Positions 14,758 to 22,701 of a stretch of 64,000 nt of DNA are shown here, piece after piece. The notes below the pieces were generated by a model. That model saw nothing but the letters and a program-made list of their open reading frames with translations. It was not told the origin of the DNA and did not search any database. Source of the stretch: JACROF01 sp964598995 (GTDB lineage: Bacteria > Patescibacteriota > Microgenomatia > Levybacterales > UBA12049); assembly GCA_964598995.1 (NCBI GenBank), contig CAZRDR010000021.1, positions 4,892-68,891 of the forward strand. Reading direction: 5' to 3'. Position numbers and translations under genes: made by a program. Numbering within the stretch: the first letter of the stretch is position 1; each line of letters begins with the position of its first letter.

Positions 14758-16259
14758 AAGAACATATCAAACGACTTGAGAGGTCACATGAATTCTGGAC
14801 TGTTATTGGTCTAGGTGTTGTCTTCTTTCTTCTCCGCCTTCCTTCTCTGTTCGAGCCATACTGGTATGGAGACGAAGGAATATACCAGACACTCGGACTT
14901 GCCATAACAAAAGGCCGCATACTCTACACAGGTATTTGGGATAACAAACCTCCATTGCTCTACTATACGTATGCCCTCGTTCACAGCAGTCAGTTCGCCA
15001 TTCGCTCCCTTTCACTCCTCGTCGGACTAGGAGCAATCGCATTACTTTTTCTTTTAGCTAAAAAATTATTTAATGATCGGAAGAGTGCGCTTATTGCAAC
15101 TGGCGTCTTTGTACTTTCTTTTGGCCTCCCGACATTCGAGGGTAATATCGCAAATGCTGAGAACTTCATGCTGCTCCCCATTATCGCTGCAGGGTATGTA
15201 ATCTACAGTCTGGTAACAAAGAACAGAGACTTCACATCAACCACATCTTTGAAATTAGTTTCAGTAGCAGGTCTACTCCTAGGCTTTGCGTTCCTCTATA
15301 AAATAGTCGCTATCTTTGATTTTGCTGCTTTTTTTGTTTTTTTGATTATCAGCACTTATCGCGAGAGATTTACCCGTGAGCAGATATTCTCCTATCTAAA
15401 CAACGTTTGGAAACTCTTTGGGGTATTCATCGTTGGCTTTATCTTTCCTTTCTTTCTGACTATTCTCTATTTCGCTCTAAACCACGCGTTAGGGGAGTAT
15501 ATTCGCGCAACTTTCTTAAGTACCGTCGGCTATGTCGGATATAAAAATGCCTTTATCATCCCGCAAGGCTTACTCATCTCTAAAGTTATTATTCTTGCCA
15601 TCTTTTGTCTGATACTCTTTATCAAAAGACAGAAGACCTCATCAACTACACTATTTATTAGTCTTTGGGTTGCCTTCTCATTGTTTAATAGTTTCTTCTC
15701 TCAGCGTCCCTACACCCATTACGTATTAGTGCTCGTTCCTGCTTTTTCATTACTCGTTGGCAAAACATTTTTGGAAAGAAAATCTCAGCTAGTTAAATAT
15801 GCAGTTATTACACTTATCGTCGGGTATCTGGGTATTCATTATTTCGATCACTGGAACATCAGCAAAACGATCCATTACTATACTAACTTTACGAGCTTTA
15901 CGAGTGGAAACAAATCAGTGAACGCGTATGACACCTTCTTTGATAGAAGAACTATCCGTGACTATGAAATTATTTCGTATCTCAACCAACATAAACAAAA
16001 AGATTCTACACTCTATGTCTGGGGTAATGATGCTCAGATTTATCCTCTGACTGGTACTATCCCTCCGGGAAGATTTACTGTCGCGTATCACGTTGCAGGC
16101 AATCATAAGTATGAAAAGGAAATAGGAGACATCCTGAAGAACAATCCTCCCCATTTTCTTGTGATCATGCGCGATGTGCCAGTTTATCCATTCCCGATGT
16201 ATAATTACCGACAAGTACTAAGCGTACAGAATGCTGATATCTATGAACGGAACAATTAA
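14754..16259 (+). CDS. Polytopic GT-C glycosyltransferase (PMT/ArnT-like)
   Basis: A 501-residue protein with roughly ten membrane segments. The first outer loop carries the acidic motif YGDEGIY followed by NKPPLLYY, the arrangement of dolichyl/undecaprenyl-phosphate-sugar dependent PMT_2/ArnT-type transferases, where the acidic pair is catalytic. The C-terminal ~110 residues form a soluble outer domain (NDAQIYPLTG, PVYPFPMYNY). The donor would be a polyprenyl-phosphate sugar, possibly made with the UbiA-family enzyme encoded 1.4 kb downstream; that link is inference. The start overlaps the GT2 stop as ATGA and the end overlaps the next gene. Confidence 0.83.
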   Translation: MKEHIKRLERSHEFWTVIGLGVVFFLLRLPSLFEPYWYGDEGIYQTLGLAITKGRILYTGIWDNKPPLLYYTYALVHSSQFAIRSLSLLVGLGAIALLFLLAKKLFNDRKSALIATGVFVLSFGLPTFEGNIANAENFMLLPIIAAGYVIYSLVTKNRDFTSTTSLKLVSVAGLLLGFAFLYKIVAIFDFAAFFVFLIISTYRERFTREQIFSYLNNVWKLFGVFIVGFIFPFFLTILYFALNHALGEYIRATFLSTVGYVGYKNAFIIPQGLLISKVIILAIFCLILFIKRQKTSSTTLFISLWVAFSLFNSFFSQRPYTHYVLVLVPAFSLLVGKTFLERKSQLVKYAVITLIVGYLGIHYFDHWNISKTIHYYTNFTSFTSGNKSVNAYDTFFDRRTIRDYEIISYLNQHKQKDSTLYVWGNDAQIYPLTGTIPPGRFTVAYHVAGNHKYEKEIGDILKNNPPHFLVIMRDVPVYPFPMYNYRQVLSVQNADIYERNN

Positions 16260-16596
16260 ATTTCTCTCATCTGATCGAACAATCTGGCTCTGTATTATTT
16301 GCTCTCTGATATTCATCTTACTTAGTCTTTTTTTTACGGGACTTTTTTATCATAACCTCCCTCCGCTCATTCCAATTTTCAATCAACTGCCATGGGGAAC
16401 AGATCGCTTGATGAGTAAACTTGGACTCCTTATTCCTATCGCAGTTTGTCTTGGGATTCTTGTTATCAACGCATTTACGACTCGATATATCTATGAAAAA
16501 ATGCCAATCACAGCAAGGATGCTCAACATCACGACATTCCTTATCACTCTTCTTACCTTAATTTTTGTCTTTCGAACGATTCAATTGATTTTATAA
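16231..16596 (+). CDS. Small membrane protein in the glycan cluster, function unknown
   Basis: A 121-residue protein with three hydrophobic segments (~18-40, ~65-85, ~97-119). The loop after the first holds PPLIPIFNQLPWGTDRL, recalling the short extracytoplasmic segments of DUF1648-type proteins; that similarity is tentative. The ATG lies inside the end of the GT-C gene, and codon 5 (16243) is an equally good start. It is joined to the following WecA-like gene by TAATATG, so it is part of the same transcript. It might be a scaffold or accessory subunit, but nothing in the sequence shows this. Confidence 0.7.
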   Translation: MLISMNGTIKFLSSDRTIWLCIICSLIFILLSLFFTGLFYHNLPPLIPIFNQLPWGTDRLMSKLGLLIPIAVCLGILVINAFTTRYIYEKMPITARMLNITTFLITLLTLIFVFRTIQLIL

Positions 16597-16597
16597 T

Positions 16598-17668
16598 ATG
16601 ATTTTTTCTATCATGCTACCGCCGTTATTATTAGCTTTTGTGGTGACTGTTGTTGCTACGTATCTTTTATTACCACTCATCACAAAATTAGGTCTCGTTG
16701 ATGATCCTAAAAAGCATATTCATCCAGCAATTCTTCATTCTAAAGTTATCCCTCGCGGTGGGGGTATCCCTCTTTTTATAGGCATTCTGCTGGCAAGTCT
16801 CATTTTTATTCCTATTAATTCTGTAACAATTGCCATTTTTTTCGCGGCACTATTAGCGCTTGTGATTGGCATCATCGACGATAAATTTAACGCGATCTCA
16901 AAAGACGTCTCACCTTATCTCCGCTTTCTCGTTAATATTCTGTGCGCTGTTATCGTCGTCGGTTCAGGAGTGACAATCCCTTTTATTACTAATCCTTTAG
17001 GAGGGATCATTAATCTAGGACATAATGTTTTACCATTCCTTCCGATTACTTTTGGCGATATTATCACTGGTATGTGGATTATCTGGGTGATGACGATGCT
17101 TAACTGGAGTAAAGGAGTGGATGGCCAGATGCCGGGAATAGTTGCTATCTCTGCACTCGTTATTGGTGTACTTAGTTTACGTTTTCCATTTCTAGATAGC
17201 ACCAGTCTTATCGACGCTAAACTCTCCTTTATCATTACGGGAGCTGCACTTGGCTTTTTACTCTTCAATTTTTATCCAGCCAAAATATTTCCTGGCTATG
17301 GGGCAACGAGTATGTATCTTCTTCTAGCGGTCGTGTCTATCCTCTCAAGTGCTAAATTAGCCACAGCAATTCTGGTGATGGGTGTACCAACAGTCGATGC
17401 TGTTTTTACTATCCTAAGACGACTCCTTGAGGGAAGATCACCCTTCTGGGGAGATAAAAAACACCTTCATCACCTTCTCCTTAGGCTTGGCTATAGCCAA
17501 CGGCAAATCGCGTTGTTTTATTGGGCAATCTCTGCTATAGTGGGCACAATTGCTCTTACCGTACACAGCGAAAGTAAACCTTTTGCTCTCCTTCTTTTAT
17601 TTGCTCTAGCTGGAGGCGGACTACTTTTTTTACATTTATTAATGCGCAATGAAAAAGACAGTTCGTAA
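16598..17668 (+). CDS. WecA/MraY-like polyprenyl-phosphate sugar-1-phosphate transferase, diverged
   Basis: A 356-residue, about ten-helix member of the GT4/MraY-WecA-TagO family, which moves a sugar-1-phosphate from a UDP-sugar to undecaprenyl phosphate on the inner face of the membrane. Visible motifs are VDDPKKHIHP, IIDDKFN, NWSKGVDGQMPG and KKHLHHLLLRLG (the HH motif of WecA/TagO). The motif usually read as F-x-G-D-x-G-S/T is FPGYGATSM here, so the conserved Asp is Tyr. The NWSKGVDG form also differs from the common NxxNLIDGLDG. The enzyme may be a CPR-specific branch with altered chemistry. The 3' end overlaps the UbiA-family gene by 20 nt. Confidence 0.85.
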   Translation: MIFSIMLPPLLLAFVVTVVATYLLLPLITKLGLVDDPKKHIHPAILHSKVIPRGGGIPLFIGILLASLIFIPINSVTIAIFFAALLALVIGIIDDKFNAISKDVSPYLRFLVNILCAVIVVGSGVTIPFITNPLGGIINLGHNVLPFLPITFGDIITGMWIIWVMTMLNWSKGVDGQMPGIVAISALVIGVLSLRFPFLDSTSLIDAKLSFIITGAALGFLLFNFYPAKIFPGYGATSMYLLLAVVSILSSAKLATAILVMGVPTVDAVFTILRRLLEGRSPFWGDKKHLHHLLLRLGYSQRQIALFYWAISAIVGTIALTVHSESKPFALLLLFALAGGGLLFLHLLMRNEKDSS

Positions 17669-18596
17669 TTATCTACGTCTACTCAGACCTCGCCAGTGGT
17701 CTAAAAATTTCGCGATCTTTGCTGCGATCACTTTCGGCGGGCAGCTCTTAGTTTGGAACAGCCTAGTTACAGTTGTATTTGGCTTTCTTATCTTTTGTTC
17801 ACTTTCAAGTGCTATCTACGTTATCAATGATATTTTTGATATTAATAAAGACCGGCTGCATCCTTTTAAAAAATTCCGCCCAATTCCCAATGGTGATATC
17901 CCAATCCCGACTGCAATCGTGATCGCAATCATCCTTGCATCAGTTGCTATCATCGGGAGTTCATTTATCTCCCCAGCTTTTTTCCTTTTGACGCTTTCCT
18001 ATATGCTTCTCCAGATTCTTTATTCAGTTGTAATGAAAAATATCGCAGTCATTGATATTCTCGCACTTGCGGCAGGATATATCTTGCGAGTATACGCAGG
18101 CGAATTTTTAAGCGGTTATCATATCTCTGTCTGGCTTTTACTGACTACTATTTCGCTTTCTCTCTTCTTAGCTATTGGAAAAAGACGTCGAGAATTAACA
18201 TTAGTATCAGAAGATAGTACTAAAAATATTGCACTTATCAGGAAAACACTCTCCCACTATTCAGAGAGACTTCTTGATGTTTATACCTCCATCTTTGCAA
18301 CCTCAACGTTCATCTCTTATTCTCTTTTCACTTTTTTGGAGAACTCACATCGATATACTATTACTAATGATCTCCTCTTCCCAGATTTCTTACCAACATC
18401 ACTCAATCAGAGAAAATGGTTAATGCTTACGATTATCCCAGTCGTCTATGGGCTGATGCGCTATATGCAGGATATTTATGAGAAACACGAAGGCGAAAGT
18501 CCAGAGAAAGTACTTTTTTCGGATAAACCACTGCTGGCTACCATCATGATCTGGGCGATCATGGTTTTCGTTATTATCTACATCGTCCAGGGGTGA
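17649..18596 (+). CDS. UbiA-family prenyltransferase, decaprenyl-phosphate phosphoribosyltransferase-like
   Basis: A 315-residue integral membrane protein with eight to nine helices. It begins LRLLRPRQWSKN, typical of DPPR synthase (UbiA superfamily). The first metal site is NDIFDINKDRLHP and the second helical region holds YSVVMKNIAVIDILALAAGY with GKRRREL in the next loop. DPPR synthase couples polyprenyl phosphate to PRPP in the path to polyprenyl-phosphate arabinose, a donor for GT-C enzymes such as the one encoded upstream. The start overlaps the WecA-like gene by 20 nt. The stop abuts the convergent PEGA-SH3 gene with no gap and no terminator. Confidence 0.87.
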   Translation: MKKTVRNYLRLLRPRQWSKNFAIFAAITFGGQLLVWNSLVTVVFGFLIFCSLSSAIYVINDIFDINKDRLHPFKKFRPIPNGDIPIPTAIVIAIILASVAIIGSSFISPAFFLLTLSYMLLQILYSVVMKNIAVIDILALAAGYILRVYAGEFLSGYHISVWLLLTTISLSLFLAIGKRRRELTLVSEDSTKNIALIRKTLSHYSERLLDVYTSIFATSTFISYSLFTFLENSHRYTITNDLLFPDFLPTSLNQRKWLMLTIIPVVYGLMRYMQDIYEKHEGESPEKVLFSDKPLLATIMIWAIMVFVIIYIVQG

Positions 18597-19448
18597 TTAT
18601 TGTTTTTGGGCGTACTGACTGCTTATCCACCCGACTGTCCCATCAGTGAGTTTTATCTGATACCATCCATCAGCTTCCGTAACAAGGTCAAATGACTGAC
18701 CTGGCAGGACTTGGCCAACCGCTGCAGCTGCAACACTTGCACTAGCCCTTACTCGTAAGAAACCTGTTGGTGTCTGGAGAATCGTTACCTTACTCTTAAC
18801 TGGAGTCGGCGTTGCTGAAGGAGAAGCTGATTTAGTCGGCGTAGGCGTCGTCTGAGCTCCACTCTCATCATCAACACCTAAATAAACTGAGGCAATAAGC
18901 TTATAACCACTTGGTGTACGTATTCTCACTTTTTTATCAGCATAGCCTGCTTTTTTCAGCGTTAGCTCATGATCCGAATCAGTAATATTCTTAATTAGAA
19001 GCGGTGAGTAACCAGAGGAATTATTATCGAGTAACACCTCGACAGTATCAGGAATAGACGTAATCAAAAGTTGTCTATCATTACCATTTTTTAATGGCTC
19101 AAGCGTAATAATACTGCCTTCACTCGCTGCTCCGGCACCGAATTTTCGATCAACGACTGTGAGAATTGACTTAGAGATACTGATCTTTTCCTGGAACTCA
19201 CTATAGTTGCCGCTATTAGGGACAACGCGAATTGTATAATCACCTGTTCCGATCATGTCATTAGTGTTACATTTACACAGAGGTGTTTGGCCGAGATATT
19301 TCCCATTCAAATAGACTTTACTCTGCGGCGCAGCAGTTACTTGCAACGCACCTTTATCATTTCCCCGAAGGAGAATTGACTGCACCAGGAGAAAAACAAT
19401 AGCTGCAAAGATGAAAGATGGAATGAGGATTAAAAGAGCTTTCTTCAT
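18597..19448 (-). CDS. Membrane-anchored PEGA and SH3b domain surface protein
   Basis: A 283-residue protein: N-terminal membrane anchor (~4-26), first PEGA-like unit (SKVYLNGKYLGQTPL, ~44-58), second PEGA-like unit (VEVLLDNNSSGYSPLLI, ~136-152), a Pro/Thr/Ser linker (TPTPTKSASPSATPTP, ~200-215) and a C-terminal bacterial SH3 domain (FLRVRASAS, WYQIKLTDGTVGWISSQYA). Such domains bind cell-wall material or other proteins outside the membrane. It is convergent with the prenyltransferase gene (stops adjacent) and 48 nt downstream of lysS. A role in envelope contact is inferred from the domains. Confidence 0.85.
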   Translation of the reverse strand: MKKALLILIPSFIFAAIVFLLVQSILLRGNDKGALQVTAAPQSKVYLNGKYLGQTPLCKCNTNDMIGTGDYTIRVVPNSGNYSEFQEKISISKSILTVVDRKFGAGAASEGSIITLEPLKNGNDRQLLITSIPDTVEVLLDNNSSGYSPLLIKNITDSDHELTLKKAGYADKKVRIRTPSGYKLIASVYLGVDDESGAQTTPTPTKSASPSATPTPVKSKVTILQTPTGFLRVRASASVAAAAVGQVLPGQSFDLVTEADGWYQIKLTDGTVGWISSQYAQKQ

Positions 19449-19496
19449 GCAAGTGAGATGTTACTATACCACAGAATGAAAGGCCCGACAAACTAA

Positions 19497-21683
19497 TTAT
19501 GAGGCTGGTTGTACACCCAGGATCTCGACAGTTCCACCGCAGTATTTGGTGATAATCTCACAGGTCTCACGTAACACTTTTTCAACCTGAGCAGGTGTAA
19601 TATCAAAAACTCCATCGACGTTAATCAGCACATTTTTAGTTGTGAGACTAACAGCTGTCCGCAGACTATCACGATAATTAAGGTCAAGATTATACGGACC
19701 TTTTTGATCAAAATAAGCAAGCTCACCATCTTTACAGGTTGTTTTTTCGTCATCACCTAATAGAAGGATCGAATCAGTTGAGGTTGCGAGACAGAGCTCA
19801 GTCGGCAAAGCTATCTCATCCAAATCAAACGCTCCAACCGAGACATGATGCTTCATAACAACCAGGTTATATGCATCAACAAGAGTATTAACAGTGTACA
19901 AACCTTTTTTTAAGGCAACTCGTCTTAAAAGAGCCTCAGGACTTGGTCTGCGCGAATGCCAATCAATTCCCATATCCTTATAGAGTTTTCTATAACTCAC
20001 AATTTCAGGGAATGATCCGATCTGTTCTGTAGTAAGAGTCTCAAACGAACTGAGTAATTCCTTTTTTGCTACTTCTAATTCCTTATCTTCTGTCTTAATA
20101 GTCACATTTTTAATAATCGCAACTCCAGTTGAGAGGGAAGGAAATTTTTCAGCAGCAGCTGAATTAATAGAAAAAATCTCAGGCTTATTAAGTACTGTCA
20201 GTTCTTTTTCTTCGTTACGTGCTCCTGTTTGAGGTTTGTTCTCGACTTTTAGCGTTGGGAAAAGAACAACTTCTTTAACTGCCCAGGTATTCGTCAAAAA
20301 CATTGTTAAGCGGTCGATCCCGATACCAATGCCACCTGTTGGTGGCATACCGTATTCCATCGCCAGTAAGAAATCTTGATCAATCTGCTGGGCTTCCTCG
20401 CGGTCTTTGCGAGTTGCGTTGGTATCTTTGGTAAAGCGTTCGCGCTGGACTTGTGGATCAGTCAGCTCTGACCAGCCGTCAAAAATTTCTTTTCCGCCGA
20501 CATATCCCTCAAATCGCTCAACCCAGCCTGGTTTGGAACGGTGAGGTTTGGAAAGTGGACTGATATCTTCTGGATAATCGATGATCCAGGTTGGTTCTTT
20601 GAGGGTTTTCGGGATAATATGATCAAAAATCATAAATATCAGCTGACCTTTAGTCTCTCCACCTAAGATTTCCATCTGAGGACAGTGCTCTTTCGCAAAT
20701 GCCAAAAGTGATTCAACTGTCGCTGTCTCAACATCAAGCCCCAGTCGTTCCTTCAGGATCGTTGCCATCTCAATTCGAGGCCATTTATTACCGATATCTA
20801 TTGTCTGGTCATCTACTTGTAATTTGGTATCACCGTAAATTTTAGTTGCCAAATGCTTGAGTAGTCCCTCAGCAACATCCATGACCCGGTTATAGTCAGC
20901 ATATGCTTCATACCACTCAATCATCGTAAATTCAGGGAAATGTGTCTGGTCAATACCTTCGTTACGAAAATCTTTACAGATTTCATAAACTCGTTCATAA
21001 CCGCCGACTATCAGGCGTTTGAGATAAAGCTCATCTGCGATACGTAAGAATACATCTTGATCAAGAGCATTAAGGTGGGTTTTAAAGGGTTTGGCATTCG
21101 CACCGCCATAAAGCGGCTGAAGAGTTGGAGTCTCGACTTCCCAGAATCCAAGTCCATCGAGGTACTCTCTAACTCCTCGGACGACTTTAGTACGCACATT
21201 AAAGCGTTCACGAACATCAGGGTTAAGTAGAAGATCCAAATAACGCTGTCGATAGCGAGTCTCAACGTCTTTGACGCCAAACCATGTACTCGGCAGAGTC
21301 CGCATCGCTTTAGTAAGAAGGGTATATTCAGTAGGTGCGACTGAGGTCTCACCAGCAATTGTCTTGACGACTTCACCTTTCACACCAATGATGTCACCAA
21401 GATCTAAGAGCTTAAGATTTTTAAAAGCCTCTGCCCCAAGGAGATCTTTTTTGAAGAAAAGCTGGATTTTACCTGTCTCATCCTGTAAATCGGCGAAAGC
21501 GATATTCCCATGCTCTCGGAAAGACATGAGCTTGCCGGCTGTACTGACAGTCTCACCCATACTAGACAACGCGTCCTTGACCATGTGAGTCTTTGGATAC
21601 GACGCAGCATAAGGATTCCAGCCTAGGGCTTTAATTTTCTCTAGTTTTTCTTTACGAACTTTTATTAATTCTGAATCATCCAT
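19497..21683 (-). CDS. lysS: Lysyl-tRNA synthetase (class II) fused to a C-terminal B3/B4-type domain
   Basis: Residues ~1-490 are a complete class II LysRS: N-terminal OB-fold anticodon domain, motif 1 to 2 region (RYLDLL, RNEGID, HFPEFTMIEWYEAYADY) and motif 3 (GIGIGIDRLTMFL). A linker follows, and residues ~510-728 match the B3/B4 fold of the PheRS beta-subunit editing region (FPEIVSYRKLYKDMG, RRPSPEALLRR, LVDAYNLVVMKH). B3/B4 hydrolyses misacylated tRNA in PheRS and also exists as free proteins; finding it on LysRS suggests cis proofreading or extra tRNA binding, which is inference. The total of 728 residues compares with ~500 for typical LysRS. AAGGAG lies 8 nt before the ATG. Confidence 0.9.
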   Translation of the reverse strand: MDDSELIKVRKEKLEKIKALGWNPYAASYPKTHMVKDALSSMGETVSTAGKLMSFREHGNIAFADLQDETGKIQLFFKKDLLGAEAFKNLKLLDLGDIIGVKGEVVKTIAGETSVAPTEYTLLTKAMRTLPSTWFGVKDVETRYRQRYLDLLLNPDVRERFNVRTKVVRGVREYLDGLGFWEVETPTLQPLYGGANAKPFKTHLNALDQDVFLRIADELYLKRLIVGGYERVYEICKDFRNEGIDQTHFPEFTMIEWYEAYADYNRVMDVAEGLLKHLATKIYGDTKLQVDDQTIDIGNKWPRIEMATILKERLGLDVETATVESLLAFAKEHCPQMEILGGETKGQLIFMIFDHIIPKTLKEPTWIIDYPEDISPLSKPHRSKPGWVERFEGYVGGKEIFDGWSELTDPQVQRERFTKDTNATRKDREEAQQIDQDFLLAMEYGMPPTGGIGIGIDRLTMFLTNTWAVKEVVLFPTLKVENKPQTGARNEEKELTVLNKPEIFSINSAAAEKFPSLSTGVAIIKNVTIKTEDKELEVAKKELLSSFETLTTEQIGSFPEIVSYRKLYKDMGIDWHSRRPSPEALLRRVALKKGLYTVNTLVDAYNLVVMKHHVSVGAFDLDEIALPTELCLATSTDSILLLGDDEKTTCKDGELAYFDQKGPYNLDLNYRDSLRTAVSLTTKNVLINVDGVFDITPAQVEKVLRETCEIITKYCGGTVEILGVQPAS

Positions 21684-21731
21684 ATCTTATTCTCCTTGCA
21701 TTATAAATGTTTTACCGTCGCTTTAGAAGGT

Positions 21732-22547
21732 CTACCTTTTATTGATAAAGCTCGACCCTTGTCTCCCTCCTTGAATCCGAGCTTGAGCTCGCTGTAACGT
21801 CTCACCTGACATTTGTGAGAAATCCAGCTCATCAAACTGTCTAACTACCTGCCACCGAGAGTTAGGTAATGAAAAATTACGACCACCTTCTACTAGTTGT
21901 TGTGATAACAGCTCTTTATCTTCGTGTCGTTGGGGTCGATACCAGACATAAGGTACGATAACTACATCACTATTCCCGCCTGTAGCGATCGCTGGCCTGG
22001 AAGTCACCCCCCCTGTGAACCCAAAATGAGCACCAGCCCGAGAAGACTTTAAGAGAAAACAACTGGAATCCGAACCTACCATATCTGCATTAACCGCACC
22101 AGCCAGATAACCCTCCGACTTCTCACAGAATATCTGGTCAGAAAATGTATCAATCGCATAGGGAACCCTCGGTAAGTTAGCTACCCTATCTGAAAGAGCA
22201 GGCGACATATTCTCTATTGGGAGTTGGGAATGAAGAACGGCCAGAACAAATGGGAAATTCCCTCGTTCTCCTCTCTCAACTCTTTGCCATAATTCACCAA
22301 GTAACTCCATCGTTTCCTCACGCTGTGCCAACTCTGAGATAACGCCACTTGGAGTATGACTACTCCCTGCCAACGTTAATTCTGCTTGAAGTGCTGTCGC
22401 GAGAGCTTTTGTTCCATTTCCGATCGCTATATAAGGATTCGCCAGCAGCCTCCTTGCCTCATCTAACAAATGCTGATCTATCCGTTGTTCTTGCCGATCT
22501 CGCATTACCGTTGACTCATCTTGATATGTATTAAATTCAGTACTCAT
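21732..22547 (-). CDS. Soluble protein of unknown function behind an attenuator-like leader
   Basis: A 271-residue protein with no signal peptide or membrane segment. The N-terminal third is helical and charged (QEQRIDQHLLDEARRLL). The middle holds a LAVLHSQLPIEN segment, and the C-terminal half is mixed with SDSSCFLLKSSRAGAHFGF, VVIVPYVWYRP and a basic tail. I recognise no family. The ATG lies 8 nt after a hairpin and six-T tract that would end transcription before the gene, and a promoter lies further upstream just past murB. Met15 (22505) is an alternative start. Expression therefore looks conditional. Confidence 0.65.
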   Translation of the reverse strand: MSTEFNTYQDESTVMRDRQEQRIDQHLLDEARRLLANPYIAIGNGTKALATALQAELTLAGSSHTPSGVISELAQREETMELLGELWQRVERGERGNFPFVLAVLHSQLPIENMSPALSDRVANLPRVPYAIDTFSDQIFCEKSEGYLAGAVNADMVGSDSSCFLLKSSRAGAHFGFTGGVTSRPAIATGGNSDVVIVPYVWYRPQRHEDKELLSQQLVEGGRNFSLPNSRWQVVRQFDELDFSQMSGETLQRAQARIQGGRQGSSFINKR

Positions 22548-22698
22548 ATTCCACTAAAAAACCCCTCCTTGGAGGGGTCTATTCATAAACACGAAAAGAA
22601 CCCCTCTTACGAGCGGTTCTTCTTAGCATTAGTTAAAACGTTACGTGTTTGCATAGGTTGTAAGTGCGTATTATTACTGAACAGTTATCTACTGTCAA
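22548..22698 (-). promoter_or_regulatory. Promoter and tandem-hairpin leader of the gene starting at 22547
   Basis: -35 TTGACA (22698-22693), 17-nt spacer, -10 AATAAT (22675-22670), predicted start near 22663. The leader contains a 15-codon ORF (22654-22607). Hairpin 1 (22623-22592) has arms AAGAACCGCTC and GAGGGGTTCTT around a GTAA loop. Hairpin 2 (22577-22562) has arms CCCCTCC and GGAGGGG, followed by six T (22561-22556) and then 8 nt to the ATG. Either an attenuator for the downstream gene or double terminators for murB; the promoter between murB and the hairpins favours the former. Confidence 0.55.
22607..22654 (-). CDS. Possible leader peptide (15 residues)
   Basis: Short ORF MQTRNVLTNAKKNRS starting ~9 nt after a predicted transcription start. 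Its TAA lies in the apical loop of the first leader hairpin, so a ribosome at its end would cover that stem. It is basic and Asn-rich with no run of a single amino acid that would name the signal. It is short enough to occur by chance. Confidence 0.3.
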   Translation of the reverse strand: MQTRNVLTNAKKNRS

Positions 22699-22701
22699 GA
22701 A

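Noticed and set aside
21700..21705. TATAAT upstream of lysS as a leaderless promoter
   Set aside because: It lies 16 nt from the ATG, and transcription from it would start inside the good AAGGAG ribosome-binding site, so it is doubtful as the lysS promoter.
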